From Spisula solida (taxonomy: Eukaryota > Mollusca > Bivalvia > Venerida > Mactridae), in assembly GCA_947247005.1 (NCBI GenBank), contig OX365946.1:47146734-47210733 (forward strand): 64,000 nt of DNA, in the 5' to 3' direction. The number at the start of each line of letters is the position of its first letter. Within the stretch, counting starts at the first letter, position 1. Shown here piece by piece: positions 34,249-46,014 of this stretch. The notes under the pieces were generated by a model. The model did not search any database. It saw only the letters and a program-made list of their open reading frames with translations, and was not told the DNA's origin. A program made the translations under genes and the position numbers.

Positions 34249-35245
34249 GTAAGGTCAACACGACTGGTTTAGATTTACAGTCAATGTAGATAACTGCATT
34301 TGTACCTCACCTTAACTTTTAATGCCATAGGCCTGTAATATGTGACTGTCAATTACAAGTTTGTACTCACGGATTTCGGATTTCATGAAAACGGCTAGGT
34401 CAAAATTCTTACAAACTATCAGAAATCATTCAAAAATTAAACAGATATAATAAATGTTAAACATTCCAAAAACGCAGTCTTATACCTGACTGAAACTGAA
34501 AGCTAGACGTATGGTTGCCACTATAAACTTGACATATTCATTGGTATCATTATCTGGCCTGGTATCTTTCAGGCCTGTGCCTGATGTCAGGTTTTTGAAT
34601 CCTGAATTTTCCTTCGTTGTGTATATTGAAAAATAGAATTTCAGGCTTGGAAACAGGTATTTTCAGGCCTGAGAATGATTGCTAATTACCAGACCTGAAT
34701 TTTTATTCATTGGGGAATTAATTTCATGGTTGAGGTCATCAACGAAATCCACAAAATTAAATTTCCCACAAACATTAATGATTTTACAGTAACTATCTTT
34801 CACAGCTAAGCAGGTAGACACTTGGTAACTAACATGTACTTAGCTGGCTGCTACACTATTGGCTCTATTGGAACAAACCCCATCTAAAATTTGTAAATAT
34901 GTACGTTCAATTTCCTGCTACCAAGATTGTCTTAATTTGCTTGACAGGGGTTCTTTAATTCATGAATAATCAAGAAATCCAGATTATCTGCATTAGAAAG
35001 AATGAACTTTCATGCAGAAAATAAGAGTTATTTGTTACAAAAATGAAAGTATTGACTCATAAACTGACTTAGAACTTAGAACATATAAGAGTTTTCTTGT
35101 AGGGATATGTGCTAATGGCACACAAAGACTTGCATTTTATTTTCAGGATTGACCGTTTTTAGGACCCTTGTTGATCAGTAGGACCCTTGTTGATCACATG
35201 AGACTTATTATGTCAGCTTGACTTTTTAATCACTTTATTTTATAG

Positions 35246-35352
35246 GCATTTTATTATCCTATCCGACAAAGTAAGGCATTATCAGAAGATCATCTTCAGG
35301 CAATATTTGTCAACTGGAAAGATTTAATTGTGTGCAATACAAAATTACAAAA
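35246..35352 (+). CDS. ITSN1: ITSN exon: DH domain, region 2
   Basis: A 107-nt exon, phase 0 to 2. It reads AFYYPIRQSKALSEDHLQAI-FVNWKDLIVCNTKLQK, matching the IFVNWKELI..N..LLKALR stretch of intersectin DH domains. The donor is GTAAGT and the acceptor TTTTATAG. Confidence 0.92.
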
Positions 35353-35869
35353 GTAAGTAACAAAATATTGATGTGAAATTTTTTTCTAGTCTGAGATGTC
35401 CTCGGTTATTTCTTATATTAATCTCATAGATGATAATTTATTCAAATAGGAGACAACTCATGACAAAATTAATATTTCTAAAGGGAGACAATTAATGACA
35501 AAATTTATTTCAAAAGGGAAACAACTCTTAACAAATTTATTGCAAAAGAGAAACTAATAACAAAATCTATTTCAAAAGGGAGACAATTATGACAAAATTT
35601 ATTTCAAAAAGGAGGCAACTCATGACAAGTTCATTTCAAGAGGGAGACAACTCATGACAAATTCATTTCAAGAGGGAGACAACTCATGACAAATAATATT
35701 TTCAAATGGAGACAAGTCATGAACAATGTCATGTAGCCACGAAAGAGATTTTCAAATTATATGTATCATGTCTTGATATTTCCAATCCTTTACTCATTAA
35801 ATGTACAAATATACATTAAATCATTATATTTATTACCATGCTAATAAGTCTTGTTTCTGTGAATTTTAG
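35353..35869. repeat. Short intron filled by a ~30-bp tandem array
   Basis: From 35445 to 35735 about nine irregular units of AGGGAGACAACTCATGACAA plus ATTCATTTCA. The AGGGAGACAA core is a common mollusc repeat motif. The exon at 35870 follows 135 nt later. Confidence 0.8.
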
Positions 35870-35945
35870 GGCATTACGTGTGAGAAAAAAGATGTGTGGT
35901 GTCGGACAAGTGATCAACAGTATTGGTGACATACTCTGTGAAAAT
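35870..35945 (+). CDS. ITSN1: ITSN exon: DH domain, middle
   Basis: A 76-nt exon, phase 2 to 0: (K)ALRVRKKMCGVGQVINSIGD-ILCEN. It matches ALRVRKKMSG..M.GDIL of vertebrate ITSN1. The donor is a weaker GTTTGT. The next good donor in frame (after ..YIIR, near 35973) would add nine residues not present in the family, so 35945 is preferred. Confidence 0.88.
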
Positions 35946-36306
35946 GTTTGTATTTATTCTTACTACATAATTAGGGTAAAGTAACAGACCATGAAACAGT
36001 CCTTCCTTGTTCTTCCTTGTCCTTCCTTGCCATTAGTAAAAACTACTAGTTCTGCATCACAATGGCCCTGGTCCATAATTATGACAAATGATGAGATTTT
36101 ATGATGTTTTATGAATTCAATATGAAAAGGCACATATCCTCTGTATAGGTATAAAAATGTATTGGCAATCTGCATGTGTGTTTTTGAAAAATCTCTTCCC
36201 ATTATCCCCTCACTTGTCTCCCTTGATTGTTCGAAATTCTCTTTAAATTGTCTCCATTGATTGTTAAAAGTACAATTTTAAATTGTCTGCCTTTGATATT
36301 TTTCAG

Positions 36307-36414
36307 ATTCCTCATTTAACTCCATACATTCGATTCTGTAGTTGTCAGCTAAATGCTGCAGCATTGTTACAGAGAATCACAGAAAGTAACCAGAAATTTA
36401 ACGAAATCCACAAG
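36307..36414 (+). CDS. ITSN1: ITSN exon: DH domain, PYIRFC region
   Basis: A 108-nt phase 0-0 exon: IPHLTPYIRFCSCQLNAAAL-LQRITESNQKFNEIHK. It aligns with [20 protein letters not shown] of vertebrate ITSN1 with no gap, and joins the next exon 7.3 kb away without missing residues. The acceptor is ATTTTTCAG and the donor GTATGC. Confidence 0.93.
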
Positions 36415-36670
36415 GTATGCTATATTTAGAAAATTAGTATTGCATCTATACTGTAATTCATACTTCATTTTCACGTAAATTTTATTTCGCGATTTTTCCG
36501 AAATTTTCAAGATTATTTTGTTTGCGAGAATTTTGAGTTCACTTCATTGACAATGTCCAATTCCTGACTTTGTATTATGAAATTTTCACGAGACTAATGA
36601 TTTCGCGTGTCAACATCGCGAATATCTCGCCAAAAAATCATCATTTAGTGCCTGAGATTCACCCTTTACT

Positions 36671-37505
36671 CATTATTTATTGAAGGCGGACAAAGAGTGA
36701 CCAATGTGTACAGCTACAAAGCTCCAAATATACTAACAAACTAGATGACTGATTAAGATAAATTTAATGTTAAGTTTGGCAATGTTTGGCCACGTCTTAC
36801 AAATTCGGGCTGCCGACAATACAAAGGGCTAGCCCTAACAACAACAACAACATCAATAAATCAAGATGTTCACAATGAACAGATAGAATTAGTATTTGAG
36901 CCAACTCTGGGTAACAGGTGTTGGGCTCACCTTATTTTATTTATATATATAATAAATGGATTAAGCTGTCTGCAATCAAGTGTTACAAACAACTAATACA
37001 AAATGTGCATTTAAAACATGTTATCACAATTAATGTCAAAATGGGTTTGAGACCCCACAAAAACGTGACAAAAGTTAGATAGTCAATACTATTAACAATC
37101 TGGGTTTTAGACCCCACACAATATTTATAATGCATAGTCCGTGACGAAGGATTCTACAACGAAGATCTACAACGGTCATACAAGTACCTGAAATATATCA
37201 ATAAACCAGCAAAGTATATTTTTTCAATAACAACAAAGAAAATGATATTTCAATAAAACATGTATGTGTGAAATTCGCCATAATGAACACATGTACTCTA
37301 TCAGTTAATAAGGGTGCGGAGGGTGGGTATTAAAGAAATGAAAGACCAGTCTCTCATTTTTATTTTAAGAAAGGAAAGCGGTGCGCATGTAACTTACGCA
37401 ATGTGAAAATCACTAAAGGTTAAAACCCTTAAATGTTTAGGTTCAAGACAATAAATGTTTGGCCGCCTCAAAATAAAATCACCTATCCTGAAGTGATAGC
37501 TGCCA
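36671..37505. mobile_element. Short member of a head-to-tail element pair (A1-X-B1)
   Basis: It starts with a 303-bp block A (36671-36973, CATTATTTATTGAAGGCGGA..) and ends with a 177-bp block B (37329-37505, ..GAAGTGATAGCTGCCA). Between them are 355 bp of unique sequence X with no open frame. Block A recurs at 37504-37806 and block B at 43027-43203, so this copy is followed with no spacer by a longer copy of the same element. Class unknown. Confidence 0.8.
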
Positions 37506-37959
37506 TTATTTATTGAAGGCGGACAAAGAGTGACCAATGTGTACAGCTACAAAGCTCCAAATATACTAACAAACTAGATGACTGATTAAGATAAATTTAA
37601 TGTTAAGTTTGGCAATGTTTGGCCACAGCTTACAAATTCGGGCTGCCGACAATACAAAGGGCTAGCCCTAACAACAACAACAACATCAATAAATCAAGAT
37701 GTTCACAATGAACAGATAGAATTAGTATTTGAGCCAACTCTGGGTAACAGGTGTTGGGCTCACCTTATTTTATTTATATATATAATAAATGGATTAAGCT
37801 GTCTGCCATATGGACCCTACACAACGGTCCAGGTACGCCATGGACCGGTGTGCAGGGACCACCGCCACGAATGGTGGGGCCAGCGAAATCCGCCGTGCAA
37901 CAAAGCCAAACATTGCCAAGTGCCGTGAGCAAAAATATCAACGGCTTATTTCTATACAA

Positions 37960-38157
37960 TAGTTCAATTCAATTCAACTCAATCCAATCCAATTCAGTTC
38001 AACTTAACTCAATTCCATTTAATTCAACTCAGTTCAATACACTCAAATCCAATCAATTCCATTCAATCCAACTCAATTCAGTTCAACTTAACTCAATTCA
38101 ACTCATTTCAATACACTCAAATCCAATCAATTCAATTCAACTCAATCAAATTCATTA
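37960..38157. repeat. (TTCAA/CTCAA)n simple repeat
   Basis: About 200 bp of interrupted CAATTCAATTCAACTCAATC-type pentamers with one internal ~75-bp duplication (..CAGTTCAACTTAACTCAATT..). It is part of element cargo Y. Open frames across it are by-products. Confidence 0.9.
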
Positions 38158-41100
38158 GCATATAATCAGTCATCATTTTACTTAAACATGGGTAGCCGAG
38201 AGCAAAACAACAACGGCTTGATTATTAAATAATTAATGCATTCTATATAGCAACAGTCCAGTTTGTAATTCGTTTGACTTTCTATGGCTTAGTAGCTGTA
38301 CACTATACCACCCTCAAGGTTGCACCAAAAATTCATTGCTGCTTAATGCAAAACAGCAGCCGTTTAAATGCTGTAAAATATAGTCATATTCATAGTTTAC
38401 TTGATATTTGCTTGGCAAAGTAAATTCACAAACAAGTGGTTTTACAATACCACAAGACAGGACCGTGTACAAAACTTAACCACTTGCATCTTGTATTTGT
38501 TCTGATAAATCTTTAAATGTATGCCATTACTGCGAAACAACCTTTTGTCAAGAGAGCGCAGATCAACATATAAATAATATGGGCCCCAACGGGTCAACAA
38601 ATTTTCGTACCAGCACATGATAATAAGTTAAACAAAAACTAAAAATAAAAACTACTTCCCCTCGCTACTAATGACACACTGGATAGCCAATTACCTTAAA
38701 GGGAGATAATATCAGCACAATGATATCCATACAATAACCAAGCTTTTGCCAGTATGGAAGACCTTTTTGGTAGCCACTTAATTAACAGGACACAGCAACC
38801 TTAATCTTTGCAAGCCTACAGCAAATGCAACTGACAAAGGATGGTTATGAAAGCATAGTAGATGTTACATTACAGCACAAGTTGGAAGTTCTATAAAAAC
38901 TAACCCTTGTAGATATACCACAAAACTGTGTACTAAACTAATCCAATTGATCTACTGTATCAAATTGTAAAGGCAAGCCTTAAATTGAATCTACCAGCAA
39001 ACCATGAACTAATAACCAGAAATAGATGCCAACTTGTCACTTCTTATAAATTAGTCAATGGAGTTGTACAACCAACTCATAATGGACTGTGGAACCATTT
39101 TCAAGGTCCTAAATGATGGAACTTGCAAGCAATATGATAGTAGGAGCAATAGTAACAGAACATGGTTCATACAAAATTCTCACACCAAAATCCATGGACT
39201 ATTCAAGGTAGAATATGCATTTTCAAGGTGTTTTTCCAAACATTCACCATGGTTAAAAAGTACGAAAATGTAATAATTCACTGCCACTTTATACTCTATT
39301 TCTAGTCATACCCGAACGAGCTCAATTATCAAATAACAGTGACATTCACACTCATATATTTTAATATGTAATTTAATTATTTTACACAGATAATAAATGT
39401 GCCATCTAACAACACCAATAAGCTTTTTAGGATATTTAAGGCTGTTGGCCTGAATTCAAGAATGTTCAGTTAAATTCAAGTACCATTTTGGCATTTTTTC
39501 AAGGTGGCACTAAATTCAAGTACTTTTCAATGTTGAAACCACATTCAAGGCCTGTATGAACCTTGCAGAAAAGCACTCTTAACAGTTTATAATATTAATA
39601 TAACATATAATTATGTACTGTTCATATGCACAGGTGGTTTAACTAACAACATGAATTTAAAGAAGATATTTTATCGAGACAACAATAAACGAAGAATAAC
39701 AAAATGTCTCATGACATGTGGTAACAAGCCATTACTTGGCAACTGCTATAAACTAACAAATTGTTCTAAATGCATAATTTGGTAAAATGTAAGGGACATA
39801 GATAATGAAGTAAATACATATAACTCCGTTATGACTACTGGATTGCACGAGTCTATACCATTCATCTATTGATCCTGGCAATTATCACATAACCCTAAAC
39901 TAACAAATGTCTCCTACCTGGATCATTTACTACCTCAAGTGGCAAATGTCCCTACCAGATTAATATCACCTTACTCACCACTTTTGCTTAGCATGTGCAT
40001 AATAATAGCTTAATGAACATCACATGGGCTTTAGACCGGATACATTCCCTATTCTAATAACCTTACTATTTACAAGTTGAAGATAATGTGTAATCACACC
40101 AATGCCAAAATAAAAATTGTATCAGTAACTTAGTGAGTAACTCCTTTTCACTCAGCAATAGGAAAACTGGTTTGCCTCTCAAACCCTTGTGGTGATAGCT
40201 ATGTCAGGAAAAAAGGTGCTGAGTCGCAAGAACTTGTTTTACACTCAACCTAAAATTACTAGTATTACACCCCCATACCACAAACAGTTTTATGTACACA
40301 CTACCCTGATACACGGGGGACTAAAGCATGCATTTATAACTAGAAGTTACACTAAATAATCTAAATCTTTAACAAACCCTCTTTTTATAAAAATTACCAC
40401 TACAATATCCATAGCTAGGCAACTTAAAATAGGTTGAAAGATTGCAACTTGACCCATTACCACAGTCAGACAAAGCACACTAATTAATTTCAAATTCCAG
40501 TATGTGAACTTTGCTTGAACTAACTATATTTGTGATGAAGTTGCTGTATATTATAATCACTGCCAAATATTAAGCACTGAAAATACACCTGTCCCATACC
40601 AACACGAGTATGTGTGATTTCACCACAAAAACATCTTCAATTGATTTAATAAAAACAATCTTTAATTTGGTTCAAACCCAGTGCTGGTAATTATACTGAC
40701 TACAAACAAGCATGTCCACAAAAGTTTCTCTATACAAACTCTGATTGTACATTCTGAGTAAAACTTACATTTAATGTACTTATGTAACACTCCTATCACA
40801 ATTCCTTATTAAAAATTAAATATACCACCTGGTTAACGATACTGTTAATTCTACCCGATTGTCTCCTGCCTGACTCAAGATACCCACACTTCTAACATAA
40901 AAGCCATCAAACAGTCCACACAATTCCTGCTGACTTATACATGATACATCACACAAACCATTTCCTTTGCGTTGTGATTAGTACACATTCATGACATTCC
41001 TACAAAAAAGATTAGTAGTTGATATTCACAGTACTCGACTTATAAAGACTGAATTACAGTTTCTACCATTAACACATTCGGTAACACTGCCGAAATTGTT

Positions 41101-41479
41101 GATATATCCAATCAGACAAGACCCCTGGTAACTATATGTGCAAGCTTAACAGTAACTAAATGGTTAGAAACTGATTTACTTAATGCAATGAAATTTATAT
41201 CAAAATTGATGGCATTAATTTTTGGAATTACCATCATAAACATCACAATATAAATTAAACAACTTGAATGGAGGAAAATTTGTCAGTTAAATATCCCTGC
41301 TGTTTATGCACGATTCATAAAATGTCGCAACAGCCCTTCAATGCGGTACGTGCATATTTTTATCAAATTTATCAATCTTAAATTAAGGTGACAAGTTTTC
41401 AATATAAAATTGAATAGTTATTTTCTAAATCCAAAAACCATGTTACAAGGATGCATTCCACTAACTCAAAATCACACTT

Positions 41480-41625
41480 ATACTTTTGTTCCGCAAGTGG
41501 AACCATTCGGTAATTGGCAAACTGGCTCTATGTATGTCATTTAACTAGCCATACTTTTGTTCCGCAAGTGGAACCATTCGGTAATTGGCAAACTGGCTCT
41601 ATGTATGTCATTTAACTAGCCATAT
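41480..41625. repeat. 73-bp perfect direct duplication
   Basis: TACTTTTGTTCCGCAAGTGG..TCATTTAACTAGCCA occurs twice in tandem with no change that I can see. Each copy contains TTCCGCAAGTGGAA, an imperfect palindrome. It lies in cargo Y. Confidence 0.9.
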
Positions 41626-43203
41626 GATTCCATATATTGATATAACCTAAGCATCACTTATACACATGCAAATGTGTAGATACAGCCCGAGTTAACGTGC
41701 ACAAGCCAAGGGCTCAATTTCAGTCAACAATTCAGGATAGACAATATAATTATATACAAACTAAATCCAATGGGAAAAAGAAATAAAAATTATACGCCTT
41801 ATCCTTCAATTTAATAGATTCTATCCTCCATGATAATCATTGATGCCATATCTCTGCATTCGGTGTTTCCATCACAATCCACAATAAAGCCTCCGTTCAG
41901 TATGCACCAATCTAAAGTCTTGGCCAAATTGTGAAAGAAGAAAAATATAAATATAGCCATAAAAGTATAATTATCTAACAATAATGAATACATATTTAAT
42001 AAGTTATTTCTCTTCATGCATAATAAAACTTTACACACATTAGCCTGATAAGGTGGGCTGCATGAAGGTAATGATATGATTATATCTCTAACACAGCCCC
42101 GTTGATATATTGCCAACTTTTCCAAAAGTTCACTGGTGGCAATGCTCGGATAAGAACACTCTGTCTGAATAACTCGCACCTACACCTGGCTACAGGCACT
42201 ACATCCACCAGACGCTCTTCGATTGTTCATGGCAGAACTTATTCAATATAAATAAATCCCCAAGTAGGCTACGCCTTAGTTCATATTATCCAAAACATCA
42301 TTCACTTGATTTGAATCAGTATAGCCTTCGAAGGCCTAAATGCGTTTACCTTAAAGTTCAAGCTTGGACGGTCTGTTAATACCAAGTCGGAATCAAATAG
42401 CACAAGGGCCTACTTTGGTCAGCAATCTGCAGTGATGTTTAATATCTGCCACCAGGTTAACCAATAACCATACATAATTTATCATGGGGAACAACTCTGT
42501 ACATCAAGCTACGAGTGACGTCATAAATCAGAAAATGACGTCATCCCATATCAATGCAATTTCAGGGGCGTATTTGGTGGTTGTGTTTGGGGTCCTCAAC
42601 ATTGTAAAAATGTGCGACTTTATGTCATTTTGGCCAAATTTATCATTTTACTTTCCGTATAAATTAATGTACGCACGAGTGTACGTCCGCATCGCTGGCT
42701 TCGCCACTGAATTATGTAATAAAATGACAATTCAGCGTGTCATATTCTTTAGAATGTTCAGATCTACTGTACTAAACAATAGCTATCTGCATATAAACAC
42801 AACTACATGTCAATCATGATAATCTAAACAGACAGACAAAAACCTTGACCATGAATGATGCAATCGAATTCGTCTGTTCCATCTCGATTGTTGAAATCAT
42901 CTAAAATCAGATATAAAATAATACCATCCAGACCTCAACCTGACACATCAGTTGTCACCAAACCTTCATCTAGCAGCATCCACAATTAATACCACAATTT
43001 ACAGTAACAAGCAGGATATAGATCACATTAAAGAAATGAAAGACCAGTCTCTCATTTTTATTTTAAGAAAGGAAAGCGGTGCGCATGTAACTTACGCAAT
43101 GTGAAAATCACTAAAGGTTAAAACCCTTAAATGTTTAGGTTCAAGACAATAAATGTTTGGCCGCCTCAAAATAAAATCACCTATCCTGAAGTGATAGCTG
43201 CCA

Positions 43204-43672
43204 ATATTGAAATATCTTGATTCATCTACAGTATTTACTTGCAGGTGCTTTACAACACATTTGAAAGAAATATTTGATTTTATGCTGGATGTCTGTCTGT
43301 ATGGATCAATGTAACAAAGTTTGTCCACACATGTTCTGCTTAACCACTGGTTGGATTTCAATGAAACTTCTCTTAAACGCTTGGTACTGGTACTCAGTAC
43401 TGCTTGGTGCTTTTACGGCACAAATGCTTTAAATGTGTATCCACTGATTTCATAAACCTTGGCATATTTTTGGCTTATAACACTCGTACATGCATGATAC
43501 GGATTCAGAAAACCAAACATGTATGATACAGAAAATTCAATTTGTTGCGCTGTTTTCAACTGTGCAATTTAGTCTGTATTTGTGACAATACATTTCTAGA
43601 TATATAACAAAATGTAACAGCACATATTGGCTGCAGAATTGATACAAAATGTTTGACTCTTGTATATTTCAG
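43204..43672. other. Intron remainder before the DH CR3 exon
   Basis: Positions about 43280-43400 resemble the repeat at 61505-61600 and 44690-44800 (GTCTGTCTGTATGGATCAA.., ACCACTGGTTGGATTTCAAT). No exon is recognised. Confidence 0.4.
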
Positions 43673-43771
43673 AAAAGTGTTCAAAATCCTAAAACCAAGG
43701 GCATGCCACTCAGTAGTTTCCTATTAAAACCAATGCAAAGAATTACAAAATATCCTTTGTTAGTTGAAAAG
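43673..43771 (+). CDS. ITSN1: ITSN exon: DH domain CR3 ([13 protein letters not shown])
   Basis: A 99-nt phase 0-0 exon: [33 protein letters not shown]. This is conserved region 3, the most characteristic DH helix, which contacts the switch regions of the GTPase (Cdc42 for intersectin). The invariant LxPxQRxxxYPLL pattern is intact, so GEF activity is expected. The acceptor is TATTTCAG and the donor GTAAGT. Confidence 0.95.
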
Positions 43772-44260
43772 GTAAGTTGGATTCACTGTGTTTTAAACTG
43801 TTACAAAAAAGCAGCAATTGGTCAAACAAAGGTCTACTTGCATTGCTACATGGTATTTGCCTATGTAATAGTCTGGATGTCTAAATCTTAACAATATAAA
43901 ATTATGATAAATGTACTATAATTTTAATTGCTTGAATTTTTTTATTTTACCTCATTACTGGCCTGTCGAACAGCTGTATTGGCATGAGGCACCTTCTAAT
44001 GCATATCCAAAAGAAGAACAATGTATTAGGTGTAACCAGTATATCTAAATTCAATGTATTGTCTCAATATTAGCTCCACTGAGCTCAATGAGCTCAAGGT
44101 GAGTTTTAGGGTGCTTGGATGTCAGGCTTGCTGCTATCTCCTAAACTACTGAGTGGATTTGACCTAATTGCACAGGAGTTATCCACAGGTGGTCCTCTTC
44201 AAAACAATAGTATCAGACGTTCCAGTCTGCTGCATATGTATGCATATTGTGTGATTACAG

Positions 44261-44428
44261 ATATTAAAACATACACCAGAAAGTCATCCGGATCACAACC
44301 ATTTAAAGGAAGCATTAGAAACATGCCAGGAATTATGTAGTCAGGTCAACGAAGGTGTTCGAGAGAAGGAGAACTCTGATCGACTGGAATGGATTCAGCA
44401 ACGTGTACACTGCGAGGGCTTACCTGAG
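44261..44428 (+). CDS. ITSN1: ITSN exon: end of DH domain and DH-PH helix
   Basis: A 168-nt phase 0-0 exon: [56 protein letters not shown]. It aligns with vertebrate ITSN1 without gaps, including [18 protein letters not shown]. It is the last DH helix leading to the PH domain. The acceptor is GATTACAG and the donor GTAAAA. Confidence 0.95.
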
Positions 44429-45050
44429 GTAAAAGTTTGTCTGTGTGACATTGTTTGAATTATACAGATCCAGTTAAATAATTCTGTCGTCTCCGTGGTT
44501 TTGTGCTGGACCTTAGGATTAATATCAGTCTGTAGGTTGTATAGATAACCCATAGTTTGCATGTTCTTATTTTGGGGAGGGGCCAAAAAAGGTAACCCCA
44601 TTTATTCTGGCCATCTGTTGGTTTATGGGTCAGAGTTAAGTAATTATGTCTTCTGCATACAGTGAGGGCGATACATTGATTTGTGCTGGACCTTAGGATT
44701 GTTGTCCGTCTGCCAGTTGTATGGATAATACAAAATTTGTCCGCCCTTGTTATCTTTAACCATTGGTCAGATTTCAACAAAACTGCACACTTATACTAAT
44801 ATGTACTAAACTTAGTTGTGCATACTGTCTGGAAATGTTTTGTCAGATGAATTGTGGGAGACGGTTTTTGTGTTGTAAACCATTCTAGTTTGCGTCATAA
44901 TTCTTTTAGCAGAGAAATATTTTTCCATGAATACGAATGCAAAACATTAATTGATTATTCAACCATAAATATTTTAATATTTCTTAAAATTAAAAATCTT
45001 CCTTTTAACTATTTATCTTTAAATCTTTCGAGAATCTTATCAATCATTAA

Positions 45051-45480
45051 TAGAGGATCTTGCATGAGAGCTCATTACATATGAGTTTTATTAAACGAGT
45101 GGATACAATGATATGACGCGAGGCTTTGCCGAGGCTTTGTCGACGAGTTGTCGACGAGTTCAATAAAACTTGTATGTAATGAGCACCACAAATGTAAGAT
45201 TCTATTTATCACATAACCTTAGAAAACGCTCATTATTGTTCAAAAGGATAATGTACGCTTCATAAGTTTCAGCCAAAATTCAGCGGTGCAATTAGCGCGA
45301 TGTCATGGCAACGTTGATATTATCCTGATGTCATTGACGGATCAATGCATGGATTGGCTAACGTCACGTCAAGCTCATTTAAATATTTATTGCACAGTCT
45401 GGGAGTGCCGAACGATATTTACGGCACTGCTTTACGGCACTCATGGACCACAGGTTATGTGATAAATAATGATCTTACAT
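45051..45480. mobile_element. Inverted-repeat element, left copy (pair with 54828-55240)
   Basis: It contains TGCATGAGAGCTCATTACAT, (GAGGCTTTG, GTCGACGAG) short repeats, ..CAATAAAACTTGTATGTAAT, then ..GGGAGTGCCGAACGATATTT and ACCACAGGTTATGTGATAAA. The same sequence lies in opposite orientation at 54828-55240, starting TTATCACATAACATGCGGTC. Both contain an inner inverted repeat (GCTCATTACAT..ATGTAATGAGC). No coding. Confidence 0.8.
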
Positions 45481-45606
45481 GATTTGATTCGATTTTTGGA
45501 ATATATATGTTATTTATTCAAAAAGTAAGATACAATTTTATTCTATCCTACCGTGTTACATACATATTTTTGTGCATGTTATTGAATATGATATTTTTTA
45601 TTTCAG

Positions 45607-45678
45607 AAAATAACTTTTAATTCTGTAACAAATTGCCTTGGACCAAGGAAGTTGCTTCATACTGGTGTGGTGTATAAG
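45607..45678 (+). CDS. ITSN1: ITSN exon: start of PH domain
   Basis: A 72-nt phase 0-0 exon: [24 protein letters not shown]. It matches [23 protein letters not shown] of vertebrate ITSN1, the first strand of the PH domain. The acceptor is TATTTCAG and the donor GTAAAT. Confidence 0.95.
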
Positions 45679-46014
45679 GTAAATGTTTTAGTGATTTGGT
45701 GTAAAACTGTTGATACACTGACTCCATAGACCAGTGCTGATCTGTGTTGACTTTTGTTTTTGAGTTCGGCTGAGACTATCATAGTGCGTGGCCGTTCAGT
45801 TTTTTCACTGCCTAATAGGACAATTACCTCCAGCTTCGCGTGATACAAGGAATCCTGGCAGGCTGCCCTTAGCTCTTTCGAAATAGACTCCTTGGTATTT
45901 TAATGTGCCCGGTGTATAGCACAGATACACTCGAGACTTCCTTTGGGTTTCCAACCAGTTGGTCTCTAGTTCAAGTAGGGTTCCCACGGTCAGGGAAAAG
46001 TCAGGGAAAAACAA

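Larger units (their letters stand above)
37504..43203. mobile_element. Long member of the element pair (A2-Y-B2), 5.7 kb
   Basis: Block A2 (37504-37806), 5.2 kb of cargo Y (37807-43026), then block B2 (43027-43203). No transposase, reverse transcriptase or recombinase frame is visible. Y includes a pentamer-like repeat (37960-38155), a 73-bp direct duplication (41480-41625), and CRE-like TGACGTCA sites near 42516 and 42537. Its plus strand is rich in A and C where the surrounding intron is rich in T and G. It looks like a non-autonomous element or a captured genomic segment in reverse orientation. Confidence 0.7.

Noticed and set aside
35946..35975. Alternative donor extending DH exon 35870 to about 35973
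   Set aside because: It would insert nine residues (VCIYSYYII..) into a DH region that aligns without gaps when 35945 is used.
37751..38158. Open frame of 135 codons rich in Asn/Gln/Ser
   Set aside because: It runs through block A2 and the pentamer repeat; the composition is explained by the simple repeat.
41811..42179. 122-codon minus-strand open frame in cargo Y
   Set aside because: It includes a hydrophobic AT-rich run (FMAIFIFFFFH) typical of chance frames, with no family match. The short upstream exon candidate is mentioned only as an inference.
36671..43203. LTR retrotransposon with A and B as parts of LTRs
   Set aside because: The order A-X-B-A-Y-B does not give two equal terminal repeats, and no gag or pol frame was seen.
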